Origin: Candidatus Coatesiibacteriota bacterium
GTDB lineage: Bacteria > RBG-13-66-14
DNA length: 10,239 bases
Assembly: GCA_014728185.1 (NCBI GenBank)
Contig: WJMB01000305.1
Coordinates: 1-10,239, forward strand
Direction: 5' to 3'
Below the pieces are notes generated by a model, which was not told the origin of the DNA, ran no database searches, and was given only the letters and a program-made list of their open reading frames with translations. Below, piece after piece: positions 1 through 6,198 of the stretch (position 1 is the stretch's first letter; every line of letters starts with the position of its first letter). A program made the translations under genes and the position numbers.

Positions 1-453
1 CAGGGGCAGCCGCGGCTCCCGGGGCGGCGGGGCGTCCCAGTAGTAGACCAGGCAGCGGTTCTCGCGCTCGATGGGCAGTCGCTCGGCCAGCATCCGGCAC
101 CAGTCGTTCTCCAGGGCCGAGAAGTGCAGCACCTCCCGGTAGTGGCGCCCGACCTCCTCGTCGATGTCCGACGGCAGCTCATCCTCTAGCTGCTTCAGGT
201 AGGTCCGGGAGAGCAGATAGTCCAGGGCCGCCTGGAAGCTCCCTGGTTCGGGCGAGTGGAACATCAGCCCCCAGTCCCGCGTCAATACCAGGGTGGGCTC
301 GGCGGCGGCGTCGACGAAGCAGTCCACGCCGGGCAGACCCGGCTCGGCGGAGCGGTTGAAGAGGCTGTAGTGCAACCCGGCGGTCAGCGGATCGTCGGGG
401 GGGATCAGCGGTTCGACACGGCGGTGCTCGGCGGGATCAAGGCGCTGAAGCAA
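1..453 (-). CDS. GNAT acetyltransferase-like protein, N-terminal part (gene runs off the left edge)
   Basis: Open frame of 151 codons with no stop, running off the left edge, so the C-terminus is missing. I chose the TTG at 451-453 because GAGGAG (460-465) lies six bases upstream, an in-frame stop lies further upstream, and no ATG or GTG comes between. The protein starts LLQRLDPAEHRRVEPLI and continues with a segment around residues 44-75 (VDCFVD, PTLVLT, LMFHSPEPGSF). That resembles the N-terminal half of GNAT acetyltransferases of the ZmaR/GNAT_acetyltran type (PF12746), where a short protein-level 'GRIFVDD...P..A.LW...F.LAGD' pattern occurs. The acetyl-CoA-binding half is outside the window, so acetyltransferase activity is inferred and the substrate is unknown. 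Many GAG, CTG and GCC codons fit the other genes here. The reading frame is solid; the family is only moderately sure. Confidence 0.55.
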   Translation of the reverse strand, partial: MLQRLDPAEHRRVEPLIPPDDPLTAGLHYSLFNRSAEPGLPGVDCFVDAAAEPTLVLTRDWGLMFHSPEPGSFQAALDYLLSRTYLKQLEDELPSDIDEEVGRHYREVLHFSALENDWCRMLAERLPIERENRCLVYYWDAPPPREPRLPL

Positions 454-1596
454 GGTGGTCTCCTCGGCAGGGACGGATTGACGTGAGACGATAAAGGCTC
501 TATTCTAGGGGATGCGAATAGGGTCGCCGGGGTTGCGCTCGATGCTCCGTGTTCATCATCAGCGACGGCTTCGATCATACCCCCGGAACCCGCCGTTTAT
601 CAACCATCACCGACGTTGCGACCCCCGGGAGGCCTCGGACGGATAAGGTTCACATCAAATGATAGTGGCAGAATCCGGGCGTCGTCAGGTCCCACTTGAT
701 TCCCGCCTCGAGCAAGCCCCGGCGGCCGCGCTGGACTCTCAGCGAAGCGGAACGGGGATCAAGGCGTCAACCGGATCGGCATACGCAGCTTGTGAAGGGA
801 TCGCACACCCTGTTCGGTGGACAATCCGCTATTCCAGTAGCTCGCGTGTAACGTCCGTCCGATTTCAACTCGGCTCATTAGCGTATCAATAACAGGTATT
901 TAAAGTGCGAATGGTTAAATTGGGATCATCGCGCGACGCACCCAAACGGCGACTACCTGCTCGGTATACCTTTCTTTCCCGGCCATGATTTGGCCCGAAC
1001 ACGCTCCATGATGCCCTAGTTAATTGCACCAGGGCGTTATCCCCGATACCCGCTCCGCCAAGGGTTTCAACTCGTGAAGACGGCCGCTGCGACAGGCGCC
1101 AAACCAATCGTCAGAGCGCTGACAGGGTATCGTTATCGATAGCTTCGATGACCTCTATAACCTCTATAACCTCTATGACCTCTATGACCCTTATGACCTT
1201 TGGCTGAGACCAACAACCTCCGGCTTCCAGCAGCCCGAGGGCCAAGTAGGGATCGTTGCCGCAAATCGGCAGTTCGGCGGTGTGGACAATGACACTTGTT
1301 TGCCCTATCAAGCGTTGACTGACGATCTGCCGGCTATCTATGCGGTCCGGGAACGAGTGCTCACCCCCATGATGAGTCACTGGCGCGCGGTCCGCCGGCG
1401 AAGGCGCAACTCAATGCATCATCCCACCGGGTGATGGCCAGGTGCTTGGCTGAAGCTCTCGTATGCCGTGTTGATCCCCCCGGGCTCTTGTAAGGGTAGA
1501 CACGCACCTATCATCGGCCGGCAGCCCGAAGAGGACCGACTCCTTCCAGACAGCGGACCCGTTACCGACAACAAGACGAAACCGGGAAGACACGAG
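454..1596. other. Long gene-free stretch between divergent genes
   Basis: About 1.1 kb between the TTG start of the leftward acetyltransferase-like gene and the ATG of the rightward CAP lipoprotein gene. Small open frames exist on both strands (for example 659-892 + and 886-1107 -), but none has a ribosome binding site, recognisable protein motifs or the codon pattern of the real genes. It holds the 9-bp tandem repeat at 1150-1201, described separately. A weak -10-like TAGAAT on the minus strand (502-507) could belong to the acetyltransferase-like gene, but there is no good -35. Upstream of the lipoprotein gene, TTGTAA (1488-1493) and TATCAT (1509-1514) are only 15 bases apart, too close for a confident promoter. 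I see no RNA gene. Confidence 0.6.
1150..1201. repeat. 9-bp tandem repeat, about 5.7 copies
   Basis: Units of (G/A)ACCTCTAT start at 1150, 1159, 1168, 1177 and 1186, followed by a partial copy at 1195-1201. Units 2 and 3 start AACC, units 1 and 4 start GACC, and unit 5 is GACCCTTAT. Because the period is a multiple of three, the minus strand reads as a run of Val-Ile-Glu triplets in an 89-codon open frame (1111-1380). That frame has no ribosome binding site and is probably not a gene. This is a microsatellite-like tract that could vary in copy number by slippage. Confidence 0.9.
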
Positions 1597-2523
1597 ATGC
1601 ACACAATCAGCAGAGCCACTCTGTTCGTCCTGATCGGCAGCGTTTTGGCAATGCTCAACTCCGGCTGCGCCGGGGACGACCTGGAGACGACCCAGGCCGG
1701 TTTCCTCACCGAACTGGAGCCGGCGCAGCTCTCCAACGCCGTTCTGGGAGAGTACAGTCCGCCGCACGGTGGCATCGCCGGAGAGCGCGAGGCCGAGGAC
1801 TACCTGCTGAAGCTGATCAATCAGGACCGCCGCCGTTTCGGCCTGCAGCCCCTCAAGATGGACGAGGACCTGCGCCGGGCCGCGCGCGGGCACTCCCGCG
1901 AGATGATCGCCCTGGATTACTTCTCCCACTTTTCACCCCTGCCGGGCCGGGAAACCTGCCGCGACCGCATCGCGGGAACGGGAATCACCGAGGCCGAGGT
2001 CGGCGAGAACCTGGCCCGCTTGTACATCGGCGGGAGTCCGGACTGGCGTCGGTTGGTCGAGCTGGCCCATTCCAAGTTGATGGCCTCGCCCAGCCACCGC
2101 GACAACCTGCTGCGCGAGACCTTCAATTACATCGGCCTGGGGGTGATCAAGGGCTACCAGGACGGTGACCTGGGCCTTCATATAACCGAGAACTTCGCCA
2201 CCCGGGTCTTCGAGATCGATGAGATAAAGGTGGAACCAGGCCCGACAGAGGAAACATACCTGGTTCGAGTGCGCGGCCGCCAACTCGATGACGGCTACGC
2301 CAGTCTGCAGGTCGATCGCTCGCCTTACGACTGGGTCCCCGTAGCCTGTGACAGCGAGGGGCGCTTCGAGACCTGGATCGAGATCGCCGCGGACAGCGGC
2401 CGCCGCCTGCTCTCCCTGGGGATCGGACCCGACCGTTTGGGGCACCGCAACCTCTGCAACGAATGGTACGTCGACACCGACCGCCCCCCGGAGAAAGCCC
2501 GGCTGCTGATCCCCACCAACTAA
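1597..2523 (+). CDS. CAP/SCP-domain lipoprotein
   Basis: A 308-residue protein. The frame is open further upstream (from 1468), but the ATG at 1597 gives a proper lipoprotein signal: positive-poor n-region MHTISRATLF, hydrophobic VLIGSVLAML, then NSGC with Cys24 as the likely lipidated residue. The lipobox is slightly off consensus (Asn at -3, Leu at -4). GGAAG about eight bases upstream is a fair ribosome binding site. Residues about 66-205 are a CAP/SCP domain (PF00188 family): HSREM (99-103), FSHFSP with His111, GENLA with Glu137, SPSHRDNLL with His167, YIGLGV and ITENF. These are the bacterial family's conserved positions. About 105 residues follow, rich in beta-type sequence and of no family I recognise. 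Residue +2 after Cys24 is Ala, so outer-membrane sorting is more likely than inner-membrane retention. Bacterial CAP proteins are extracytoplasmic, but their activity is mostly undefined. The family call is firm; the role is unknown. Confidence 0.88.
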   Translation: MHTISRATLFVLIGSVLAMLNSGCAGDDLETTQAGFLTELEPAQLSNAVLGEYSPPHGGIAGEREAEDYLLKLINQDRRRFGLQPLKMDEDLRRAARGHSREMIALDYFSHFSPLPGRETCRDRIAGTGITEAEVGENLARLYIGGSPDWRRLVELAHSKLMASPSHRDNLLRETFNYIGLGVIKGYQDGDLGLHITENFATRVFEIDEIKVEPGPTEETYLVRVRGRQLDDGYASLQVDRSPYDWVPVACDSEGRFETWIEIAADSGRRLLSLGIGPDRLGHRNLCNEWYVDTDRPPEKARLLIPTN

Positions 2524-2545
2524 ACCGGCCGGACTCCACGGCAAA

Positions 2546-2585
2546 GGGGCCGCCACGGATGCCTCCCATCCGTTGTCGCGGCCCC
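2546..2585. terminator. Long hairpin between convergent genes, likely bidirectional terminator
   Basis: The outer arms GGGGCCGC (2546-2553) and GCGGCCCC (2578-2585) are perfect complements. Inside them ACGGATG (2555-2561) pairs with CATCCGT (2567-2573) around a five-base loop. It sits 22 bases after the CAP lipoprotein stop and 23 bases after the stop of the convergent beta-barrel gene on the other strand, so it serves both transcripts. Tails are poor: only TTT follows on the minus strand and no T-run on the plus strand. Termination efficiency is therefore uncertain. Confidence 0.7.
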
Positions 2586-2608
2586 CGATTCTATCGCGAC
2601 CTGAAGCG

Positions 2609-3319
2609 CTAGAGGAAGTAACCGACGCCCACGTTGACCTGGAAGTTGCTCAAGGTGGAGGCGGGATCGATGAAGATGTCGCTTTCCTCGTCGCCGTCGC
2701 CCTCGATGAACAGCTTGCGGTCGACGTCGACGCCGCCGACGATCCAGCCGCCGTCGAGCTTGACCAACAGATCGCCGAAGTAGAGGGTGGTGGAGAGAAA
2801 GCCGGAGAAGCCGGTGCCCGTCCACTCGGCGCTGCCCCGGTAATCGACGTCTGAATAGGTCTCGCCGCGGGCGATGATGCTGTCGGGTCGGTGCGACGCG
2901 CCGTAATAATTGAAACCGGGCACGATGTCGACATCGAGCCAGTCGCTGTTAAAAATGGAGAAGGGCGCCTGGATGGCCAGGCTGTAGGCCGTCATCTGGA
3001 GGTTGAAATCACTCTCCATCCGCCCCTCTTCCTCGTAGGCGAAGCTGTCGTACGCCCAACTGAAGGCGGCGCCTACCTTGAGCCACTCGCGCACCGGGGC
3101 GACGAGCTGGATCGTGGGGCCGAGAGCGTGACGCTGGATGAACTCCATCGTCGGCAGAATCTCCGAGCCGATATCGCCGACCACGACCATGGTCACGGTG
3201 GGAAAGTAACTCGCCCCGACGATGACCTGGGCGTAGCGTTCGTCGAAAAACTCGTCGGCGCCGGAGGTAGTGACGATTAGAACCAACGCCAGCAGAAGCA
3301 TCGCGGTGAGACGTTGCAT
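2609..3319 (-). CDS. Predicted outer-membrane beta-barrel protein
   Basis: A 236-residue protein. The frame is open 25 codons further upstream, but I chose the ATG at 3317-3319. It has GAGGGG a few bases before it and begins a clear Sec signal peptide, MQRLTAMLLLALVLIVTTSGA, with cleavage likely after SGA (about residue 21). A promoter lies between tyrS and this start, inside the longer frame, which also argues for the shorter form. The mature part alternates hydrophobic and polar residues in strands ending in aromatics or glycine: TIQLVAPV, LKVGAAFSWAYDSF, LQMTAYSLAIQAPF, WLDVDIVPGFNYYG, GFLSTTLYFG, LLVKLDGGWIVGGV. The last strand is FQVNVGVGYFL. That pattern and the C-terminal Phe-Leu suggest a small outer-membrane barrel of perhaps eight strands. 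I recognise no specific family. Function could be structural or a porin-like role; this is inference. Confidence 0.8.
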   Translation of the reverse strand: MQRLTAMLLLALVLIVTTSGADEFFDERYAQVIVGASYFPTVTMVVVGDIGSEILPTMEFIQRHALGPTIQLVAPVREWLKVGAAFSWAYDSFAYEEEGRMESDFNLQMTAYSLAIQAPFSIFNSDWLDVDIVPGFNYYGASHRPDSIIARGETYSDVDYRGSAEWTGTGFSGFLSTTLYFGDLLVKLDGGWIVGGVDVDRKLFIEGDGDEESDIFIDPASTLSNFQVNVGVGYFL

Positions 3320-3355
3320 ATACACCCCTCGGGTGGTGTGGCGGAATGGGAAACG

Positions 3356-3384
3356 ACTATAAGAGTGCTCGCGTAAACCGACAA
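3356..3384 (-). promoter_or_regulatory. Sigma-70-type promoter for the beta-barrel gene
   Basis: On the minus strand, TTGTCG (3384-3379) is followed after exactly 17 bases by TATAGT (3361-3356). It lies in the 87-base gap between the tyrS stop and the ATG of the beta-barrel gene, giving a leader of roughly 30 bases. So the barrel gene can be transcribed independently of tyrS, although read-through from tyrS is also possible because no terminator hairpin is evident between them. Confidence 0.65.
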
Positions 3385-3406
3385 GGTCGACCAACGGGCG
3401 GTCCGG

Positions 3407-4624
3407 CTAGGGGAAGACCAAGCGCCGGAAGCGCCGCTTGCCCACCTGGAACACCTGTCCGCCGTGCTTGTCGGCGGTCAGCTCCAGGTCTACGTCGCCG
3501 ACCTTCTCACCGTCCAGGCGCACCGCCCCCTGCTTGATCAATCGTCGGGCCTCGCCGTTGCTCTTGGCGAAGCCGATGTCTTTGATCACGGCGCAGATCC
3601 AGTTTTCGTCAGGCTTGACGGTGTACACGGCGATCTCGTCGGGCAGCTCCTTGCGGCGCACCACGGTGTTGAAATGCTCCTCGGCGCCGGTTACGGCGTC
3701 GTCACCGTGGTAGAGCCGAACCAGCTCCCGGGCCAGGCGGGCCTTGGCGTCGCGGGGGTTGAGCTCGCCGGCGGCCATGTCGGCCTCCAGGCGGCGCACC
3801 TCGGCGGCGGCCACATCGGTGCAAAGGGTGTAGTAGCGCACGATGAGCTCGTCGGGGATGCTCATCGTCTTGCCGTAGATCTGCTCCGGCGCCTCGTTGA
3901 TGCCGATGTAGTTGCCCAGGGACTTCGACATCTTCTCCACCCCGTCGGTACCCTCGAGCAGGGGCACAGTCAGCACGATCTCCGGGCGCAGCCCGTGGCG
4001 CTTCATGATCTCCCGGGTGGTGACGAAGTTGAAGAGCTGGTCGGTGCCGCCGATCTCGGCGTCGGATTCCAGATGGACCGAGTCGTAGGCCTGGGCCAGG
4101 GGGTAGAGGAACTCGTGGATGTAGATGGGTTTCTCGGCCTCGAAGCGCCGGCGGTAGTCGTTGCGCTCCAGCATCCCGGCCACGGTGTAGGTGGCGGCCA
4201 GGCGGATGACGTCGGAGAAGCTCAGGACGTCGTTCCAGTCGGCGTTGAAACGGATGTCGGTCAGCTCGGGATCGAGGATCTTGAAGACCTGCTCCTCGTA
4301 GGTGCGGGCGTTGGCGGCGACCTCCTCTTTGGAGAGCGGCGGCCGGGTCTTCGAACGCCCCGTCGGGTCGCCGATCATCCCGGTGAAATCACCGATGACG
4401 AAGTCCACCCGGTGGCCCAGCTCCTGGAAGGCGCGCATCTTGCGCAGCGGGACGGAGTGGCCCAGGTGAATGTCCGGGGCGCTGGGATCTGCGCCGTACT
4501 TGAGCCGGAAGGGCCGCCCCTTCTCGCGGCATTCGCTCAGCCGTTCGGCCAGCTCTTCGGCGGTCAGGCAGTCGACCAGGCCGAAGGTCAGTTCGTCGAC
4601 TTCTTGTTGGATGCTACGCTGCAT
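3407..4624 (-). CDS. tyrS: Tyrosyl-tRNA synthetase
   Basis: A 405-residue class I aminoacyl-tRNA synthetase that activates tyrosine with ATP and loads it onto tRNA-Tyr in the cytoplasm. The HIGH signature is HLGHS (53-57). Tyrosine and adenylate-site segments include KYGADPSAPD (42-51), GDFTGMIGDPTGR (78-90) and GGTDQ (192-196). The KMSKS loop is KMSKSLGN (231-238). The C-terminus (about 345-405, FAKSNGEARRLIKQGAVRLDG) is an S4 RNA-binding domain. Length and motifs fit the bacterial TyrRS subgroup with DIHLGH and KMSKSLGN. The ATG at 4622-4624 has GTGGAG about ten bases upstream. The upstream 270 bases are AT-rich near the start, but I could not assign a convincing promoter or a T-box. A 440-codon open frame on the opposite strand is a composition shadow. 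The only gene in the window with an essentially certain function. Confidence 0.97.
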   Translation of the reverse strand: MQRSIQQEVDELTFGLVDCLTAEELAERLSECREKGRPFRLKYGADPSAPDIHLGHSVPLRKMRAFQELGHRVDFVIGDFTGMIGDPTGRSKTRPPLSKEEVAANARTYEEQVFKILDPELTDIRFNADWNDVLSFSDVIRLAATYTVAGMLERNDYRRRFEAEKPIYIHEFLYPLAQAYDSVHLESDAEIGGTDQLFNFVTTREIMKRHGLRPEIVLTVPLLEGTDGVEKMSKSLGNYIGINEAPEQIYGKTMSIPDELIVRYYTLCTDVAAAEVRRLEADMAAGELNPRDAKARLARELVRLYHGDDAVTGAEEHFNTVVRRKELPDEIAVYTVKPDENWICAVIKDIGFAKSNGEARRLIKQGAVRLDGEKVGDVDLELTADKHGGQVFQVGKRRFRRLVFP

Positions 4625-4897
4625 GACGCCGCTGCTCCACAGGGTGAATATTCAATATGTAAAATGATAAAGACCGGGGCGAAGCTATCTCATAGAGTGT
4701 TCACGGTCCATGTATGGTATCACAGTGCTCAGTCCAGCGCAATACGGCCCCGGCACCCCCCTCTCCCGCAATCTCAGCCTGACTGAACACCAGATCCTTC
4801 GACTGGCTATACTACCAATGCACGTTTACACTTTTCGCACCACCCTTGCTTTTCATTGTAGATTAATGACGACATATTCCACCGCACAGCAGAAACA
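4625..4897. other. Divergent intergenic region between tyrS and the Tyr-rich gene
   Basis: Shared upstream region of tyrS (-) and the tyrosine-rich small gene (+). It is noticeably AT-richer than the genes. Weak promoter-like elements for the plus strand are TTTTCA (4850-4855) and CATATT (4873-4878), 17 bases apart with four of six consensus matches each. TATACT at 4808-4813 has no matching -35. No gene with a ribosome binding site is visible. Confidence 0.5.
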
Positions 4898-4931
4898 ATG
4901 AAGCGTGTCGTCCTGATCCTGAGTCCTCCCG

Positions 4932-5297
4932 TTGAGCTCGGTGACGGCCCAGTACGACCAGTGGTACTGGGACGCCGAGAGCCAGATGTACTACGCCGGT
5001 GATGAGTACGGCGTAATCTACATGTACGAACCCTACGGGGACGTCCTGTTCGCCTACAACTCGACCGACGGCAGTTACTACTATTACGAGCCCGCTTATG
5101 AGGAGTTCATCTACATCGGCTACGTCGACGCCTACGGCAACTACATCGAGGAGGGCGGCGATTACTACGCCGATGAAGGCGGTTCCTCCTCGAAGTACGA
5201 CGAGGCGATGAACGGGCTGATGATGCAGAACCACATCGACTGCATGAACACCATCAACAACTCTATGGGCGATTTCGGCTACTTCTACAGCTACTAG
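4932..5297 (+). CDS. Small tyrosine-rich repeat protein, probably exported; signal peptide split by a frameshift
   Basis: 121 codons from the TTG at 4932; a GTG at 4941 is an alternative start. Neither has a ribosome binding site. Tyr makes up 24 of 121 residues and Asp/Glu are abundant, so the protein is very acidic. Residues 11-72 repeat about every ten residues as aromatic clusters followed by an acidic or Asn residue: WYWDAES, MYYAGDEYG, IYMYEPYGD, LFAYNSTDG, YYYYEPAYEE, YIGYVDAYG. This recalls the aromatic repeats of eukaryotic OCRE domains, but only in pattern. The N-terminus reads SSVTAQYDQ, where VTA|Q would be a good signal peptidase I site. The missing n- and h-region appears in another frame: ATG at 4898 starts MKRVVLILSPP, then continues out of frame to a stop after 34 codons. 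A one-base shift near 4929-4932 would join them into MKRVVLILSPP-LSSVTA. So this may be a frameshifted gene, a sequencing error, or a +1 frameshifting gene. The tail (90-121) holds a lone Cys104 and ends GYFYSY. Function unknown. Confidence 0.7.
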   Translation: MSSVTAQYDQWYWDAESQMYYAGDEYGVIYMYEPYGDVLFAYNSTDGSYYYYEPAYEEFIYIGYVDAYGNYIEEGGDYYADEGGSSSKYDEAMNGLMMQNHIDCMNTINNSMGDFGYFYSY

Positions 5298-5299
5298 CC

Positions 5300-5329
5300 T
5301 TGCCAAAACCGCCCCGGCTGGCCTATAAT
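5300..5329 (+). promoter_or_regulatory. Strong promoter for the tRNA gene
   Basis: TTGCCA (5300-5305), an 18-base spacer, and a perfect TATAAT (5324-5329). The start of transcription would be near 5336, about 28 bases before the mature tRNA 5' end. The -35 begins two bases after the TAG of the tyrosine-rich gene, so the tRNA has its own promoter packed directly against the upstream gene. Confidence 0.85.
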
Positions 5330-5363
5330 ACCCCTCCGCGATCAATCTTGACGATCGAGACAC

Positions 5364-5440
5364 GGCGGAGTAGCTCAGTCGGTCAGAGCACACGGCTCAT
5401 ATCCGTGGCGTCAAGGGTTCAAGTCCCTTCTCCGCCACCA
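5364..5440 (+). tRNA. tRNA with anticodon CAU (elongator Met most likely, Ile2 possible)
   Basis: Complete cloverleaf with encoded CCA. Acceptor stem GGCGGAG (5364-5370) pairs with CTCCGCC (5430-5436), with discriminator A5437 and CCA 5438-5440. The D stem is GCTC/GAGC. Anticodon stem CACGG/CCGTG (5391-5395/5403-5407) encloses loop CTCATAT with anticodon CAT at 5398-5400, flanked by T33 and A37. The variable loop has five bases. The T arm is AAGGG-TTCAAGT-CCCTT. Normal acceptor pairing at position 1 (G-C) excludes the bacterial initiator type. The D-arm and GAGCACA segment resemble elongator tRNA-Met, but a CAU anticodon can also be lysidine-modified to read AUA as isoleucine, and sequence alone does not settle it. 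Confidence 0.93.
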
Positions 5441-5463
5441 CGGGGGCTGGAAACACGCCCCCG
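5441..5463 (+). other. Hairpin directly after the tRNA CCA (copy 1)
   Basis: CGGGGGC (5441-5447) and GCCCCCG (5457-5463) form a perfect seven-pair stem with loop TGGAAACAC, starting at the base right after the CCA. It is repeated in copy 3 (5613-5635) and may shape 3' processing of the tRNA precursor. In copy 2 the left arm is changed to CAGTGGC and cannot form this stem. Confidence 0.65.
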
Positions 5464-5477
5464 CCATATACCAGCAA

Positions 5478-5510
5478 CGGGTGGTCCCGATGGGGCCGCC
5501 CGTTTTCTTT
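5478..5510 (+). terminator. Rho-independent terminator, copy 1 (tRNA terminator)
   Basis: CGGGTGGTCCC (5478-5488) pairs with GGGGCCGCCCG (5492-5502) around GAT, with two T-G wobble pairs, followed by TTTTCTTT. It ends the tRNA transcript about 40 bases after the CCA. Confidence 0.85.
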
Positions 5511-5563
5511 GACACCCAAGCCACCACAGTGGCTGGAAACAAGCCCCCGCCGTATACCTACAA

Positions 5564-5596
5564 CGGGTGGCCCCGATGGGGCCGCCCGTTTTCTTT
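5564..5596 (+). terminator. Rho-independent terminator, copy 2
   Basis: Same hairpin 86 bases downstream. CGGGTGGCCCC (5564-5574) and GGGGCCGCCCG (5578-5588) now pair with only one wobble, followed by TTTTCTTT. This is the strongest of the three stems and would catch read-through from copy 1. Confidence 0.8.
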
Positions 5597-5649
5597 GACA
5601 CCCAAGCCACCACGGGGGCTGGAAACACGCCCCCGCCATATACCAGCAA

Positions 5650-5679
5650 CAGGTGGCCCCGATGGGGCCGCCCGTTTTC
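5650..5679 (+). terminator. Rho-independent terminator, copy 3 (slightly weakened)
   Basis: CAGGTGGCCCC (5650-5660) and GGGGCCGCCCG (5664-5674), with an A-C mismatch near the base of the stem, then TTTTC. The T tail is shorter than in copies 1 and 2. Confidence 0.7.
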
Positions 5680-6198
5680 ATGTGCCTTAAGGTCAGCCAT
5701 TCCCAGGCGGGGCTATCGGCATAGGGCGGGAGATTGAGCAGTCCCCGGAATGCCTGAACTGGAGCTGATATGCAGATAATGCCATAAGTCAATAGCCCCT
5801 TGCTGTCAGAGATAAGACAAACGCGCAGATAACAAGATTTGCTACGGATAAAGCCCTTTGAATGCCGCCACTTTTCAACTGCCCGTTTTTTAGACAAGTC
5901 TCAAAGAATCATCCATAGAATTATCAGCAGGTTACAATTACTATTCGGTCCGGATAGGTTAATCGATCCCCAGGATTGTATGAATCCGTTGCCGCTAGCC
6001 AATCTCACAACAAAGCCGCGGTCGGGATTGAATCCCGACCCGGCTATAACCTCAACGGCGCTACCCACATCCAGCGCGGGCGGGATATGGGATTGGACCA
6101 GGTGCACGAAGCTCGACAACACCTGCCCGCAAATCAACCATTCACCTGCGGTCCCGCGCAGCTTCTTTCGAGGGAGATCATCGACGGCGGCCGGACAA
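5680..6198. other. Gene-free stretch between the tRNA repeats and the paralog array
   Basis: About 520 bases, more AT-rich in the middle (5840-5960). Open frames on both strands (for example 5839-6318 + and 5901-6137 -) lack ribosome binding sites and recognisable motifs. The only ordered element is the palindrome at 6021-6039. It holds the 3' untranslated end of the leftward paralog array. Confidence 0.5.
6021..6039. repeat. 19-bp palindrome downstream of the paralog array
   Basis: GTCGGGATT and AATCCCGAC are perfect complements around a single G (6030). It lies about 160 bases past the stop of the last paralog. It could fold as a hairpin only with a larger loop and has no adjacent T-run on either strand. 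So it may be a protein-binding site or a weak end-of-operon structure. Confidence 0.55.

Larger units (their letters stand above)
5434..5679 (+). repeat. Three tandem copies of an 86-bp unit carrying the tRNA tail and its terminator
   Basis: Copies start at 5434, 5520 and 5606, exactly 86 bases apart; the third copy stops matching at about 5679. Each copy begins with GCCACCA, which in copy 1 is the real 3' end of the tRNA. Then follow a GGGGGCTGGAAACA hairpin segment, CCGCCATATACC, a GC-rich terminator hairpin and CGTTTTCTTTGACACCCAA. Copies differ by a few substitutions and no indels. The open frames on the minus strand through this block are repeat artefacts. The simplest reading is tandem duplication of the DNA just after the tRNA gene. 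Confidence 0.95.

Noticed and set aside
1111..1380. 89-codon minus-strand frame with a Val-Ile-Glu repeat
   Set aside because: No ribosome binding site, and the repeat is explained by the 9-bp DNA tract. The rest shows no motif I recognise.
1933..2556. 207-codon minus-strand frame
   Set aside because: Antisense to the CAP lipoprotein gene, whose family motifs are unambiguous; it also crosses the terminator hairpin.
4625..4760. T-box riboswitch upstream of tyrS
   Set aside because: I found no T-box consensus or antiterminator hairpin in the AT-rich leader.
3464..4786. 440-codon open frame on the plus strand
   Set aside because: It lies opposite tyrS along its whole length and is rich in Val, Gly, Asp and Leu as expected from an antisense GC-rich frame. 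No ribosome binding site or family motif.
4863..5393. 176-codon minus-strand frame
   Set aside because: It is the antisense shadow of the tyrosine-rich gene (Tyr codons TAC read as Val GTA) and extends into the tRNA.
5434..5679. CRISPR array
   Set aside because: The units are contiguous 86-bp copies without variable spacers, and each contains a terminator.
5434..5692. Integrated element with attachment sites at the tRNA end
   Set aside because: The repeated tRNA part is only seven bases and no integrase or phage gene lies nearby, so tandem duplication is simpler.
5397..5897. 166-codon minus-strand frame with internal repeats
   Set aside because: It runs through the tRNA and the three tandem terminator copies; the protein repeats are only the DNA repeats translated.
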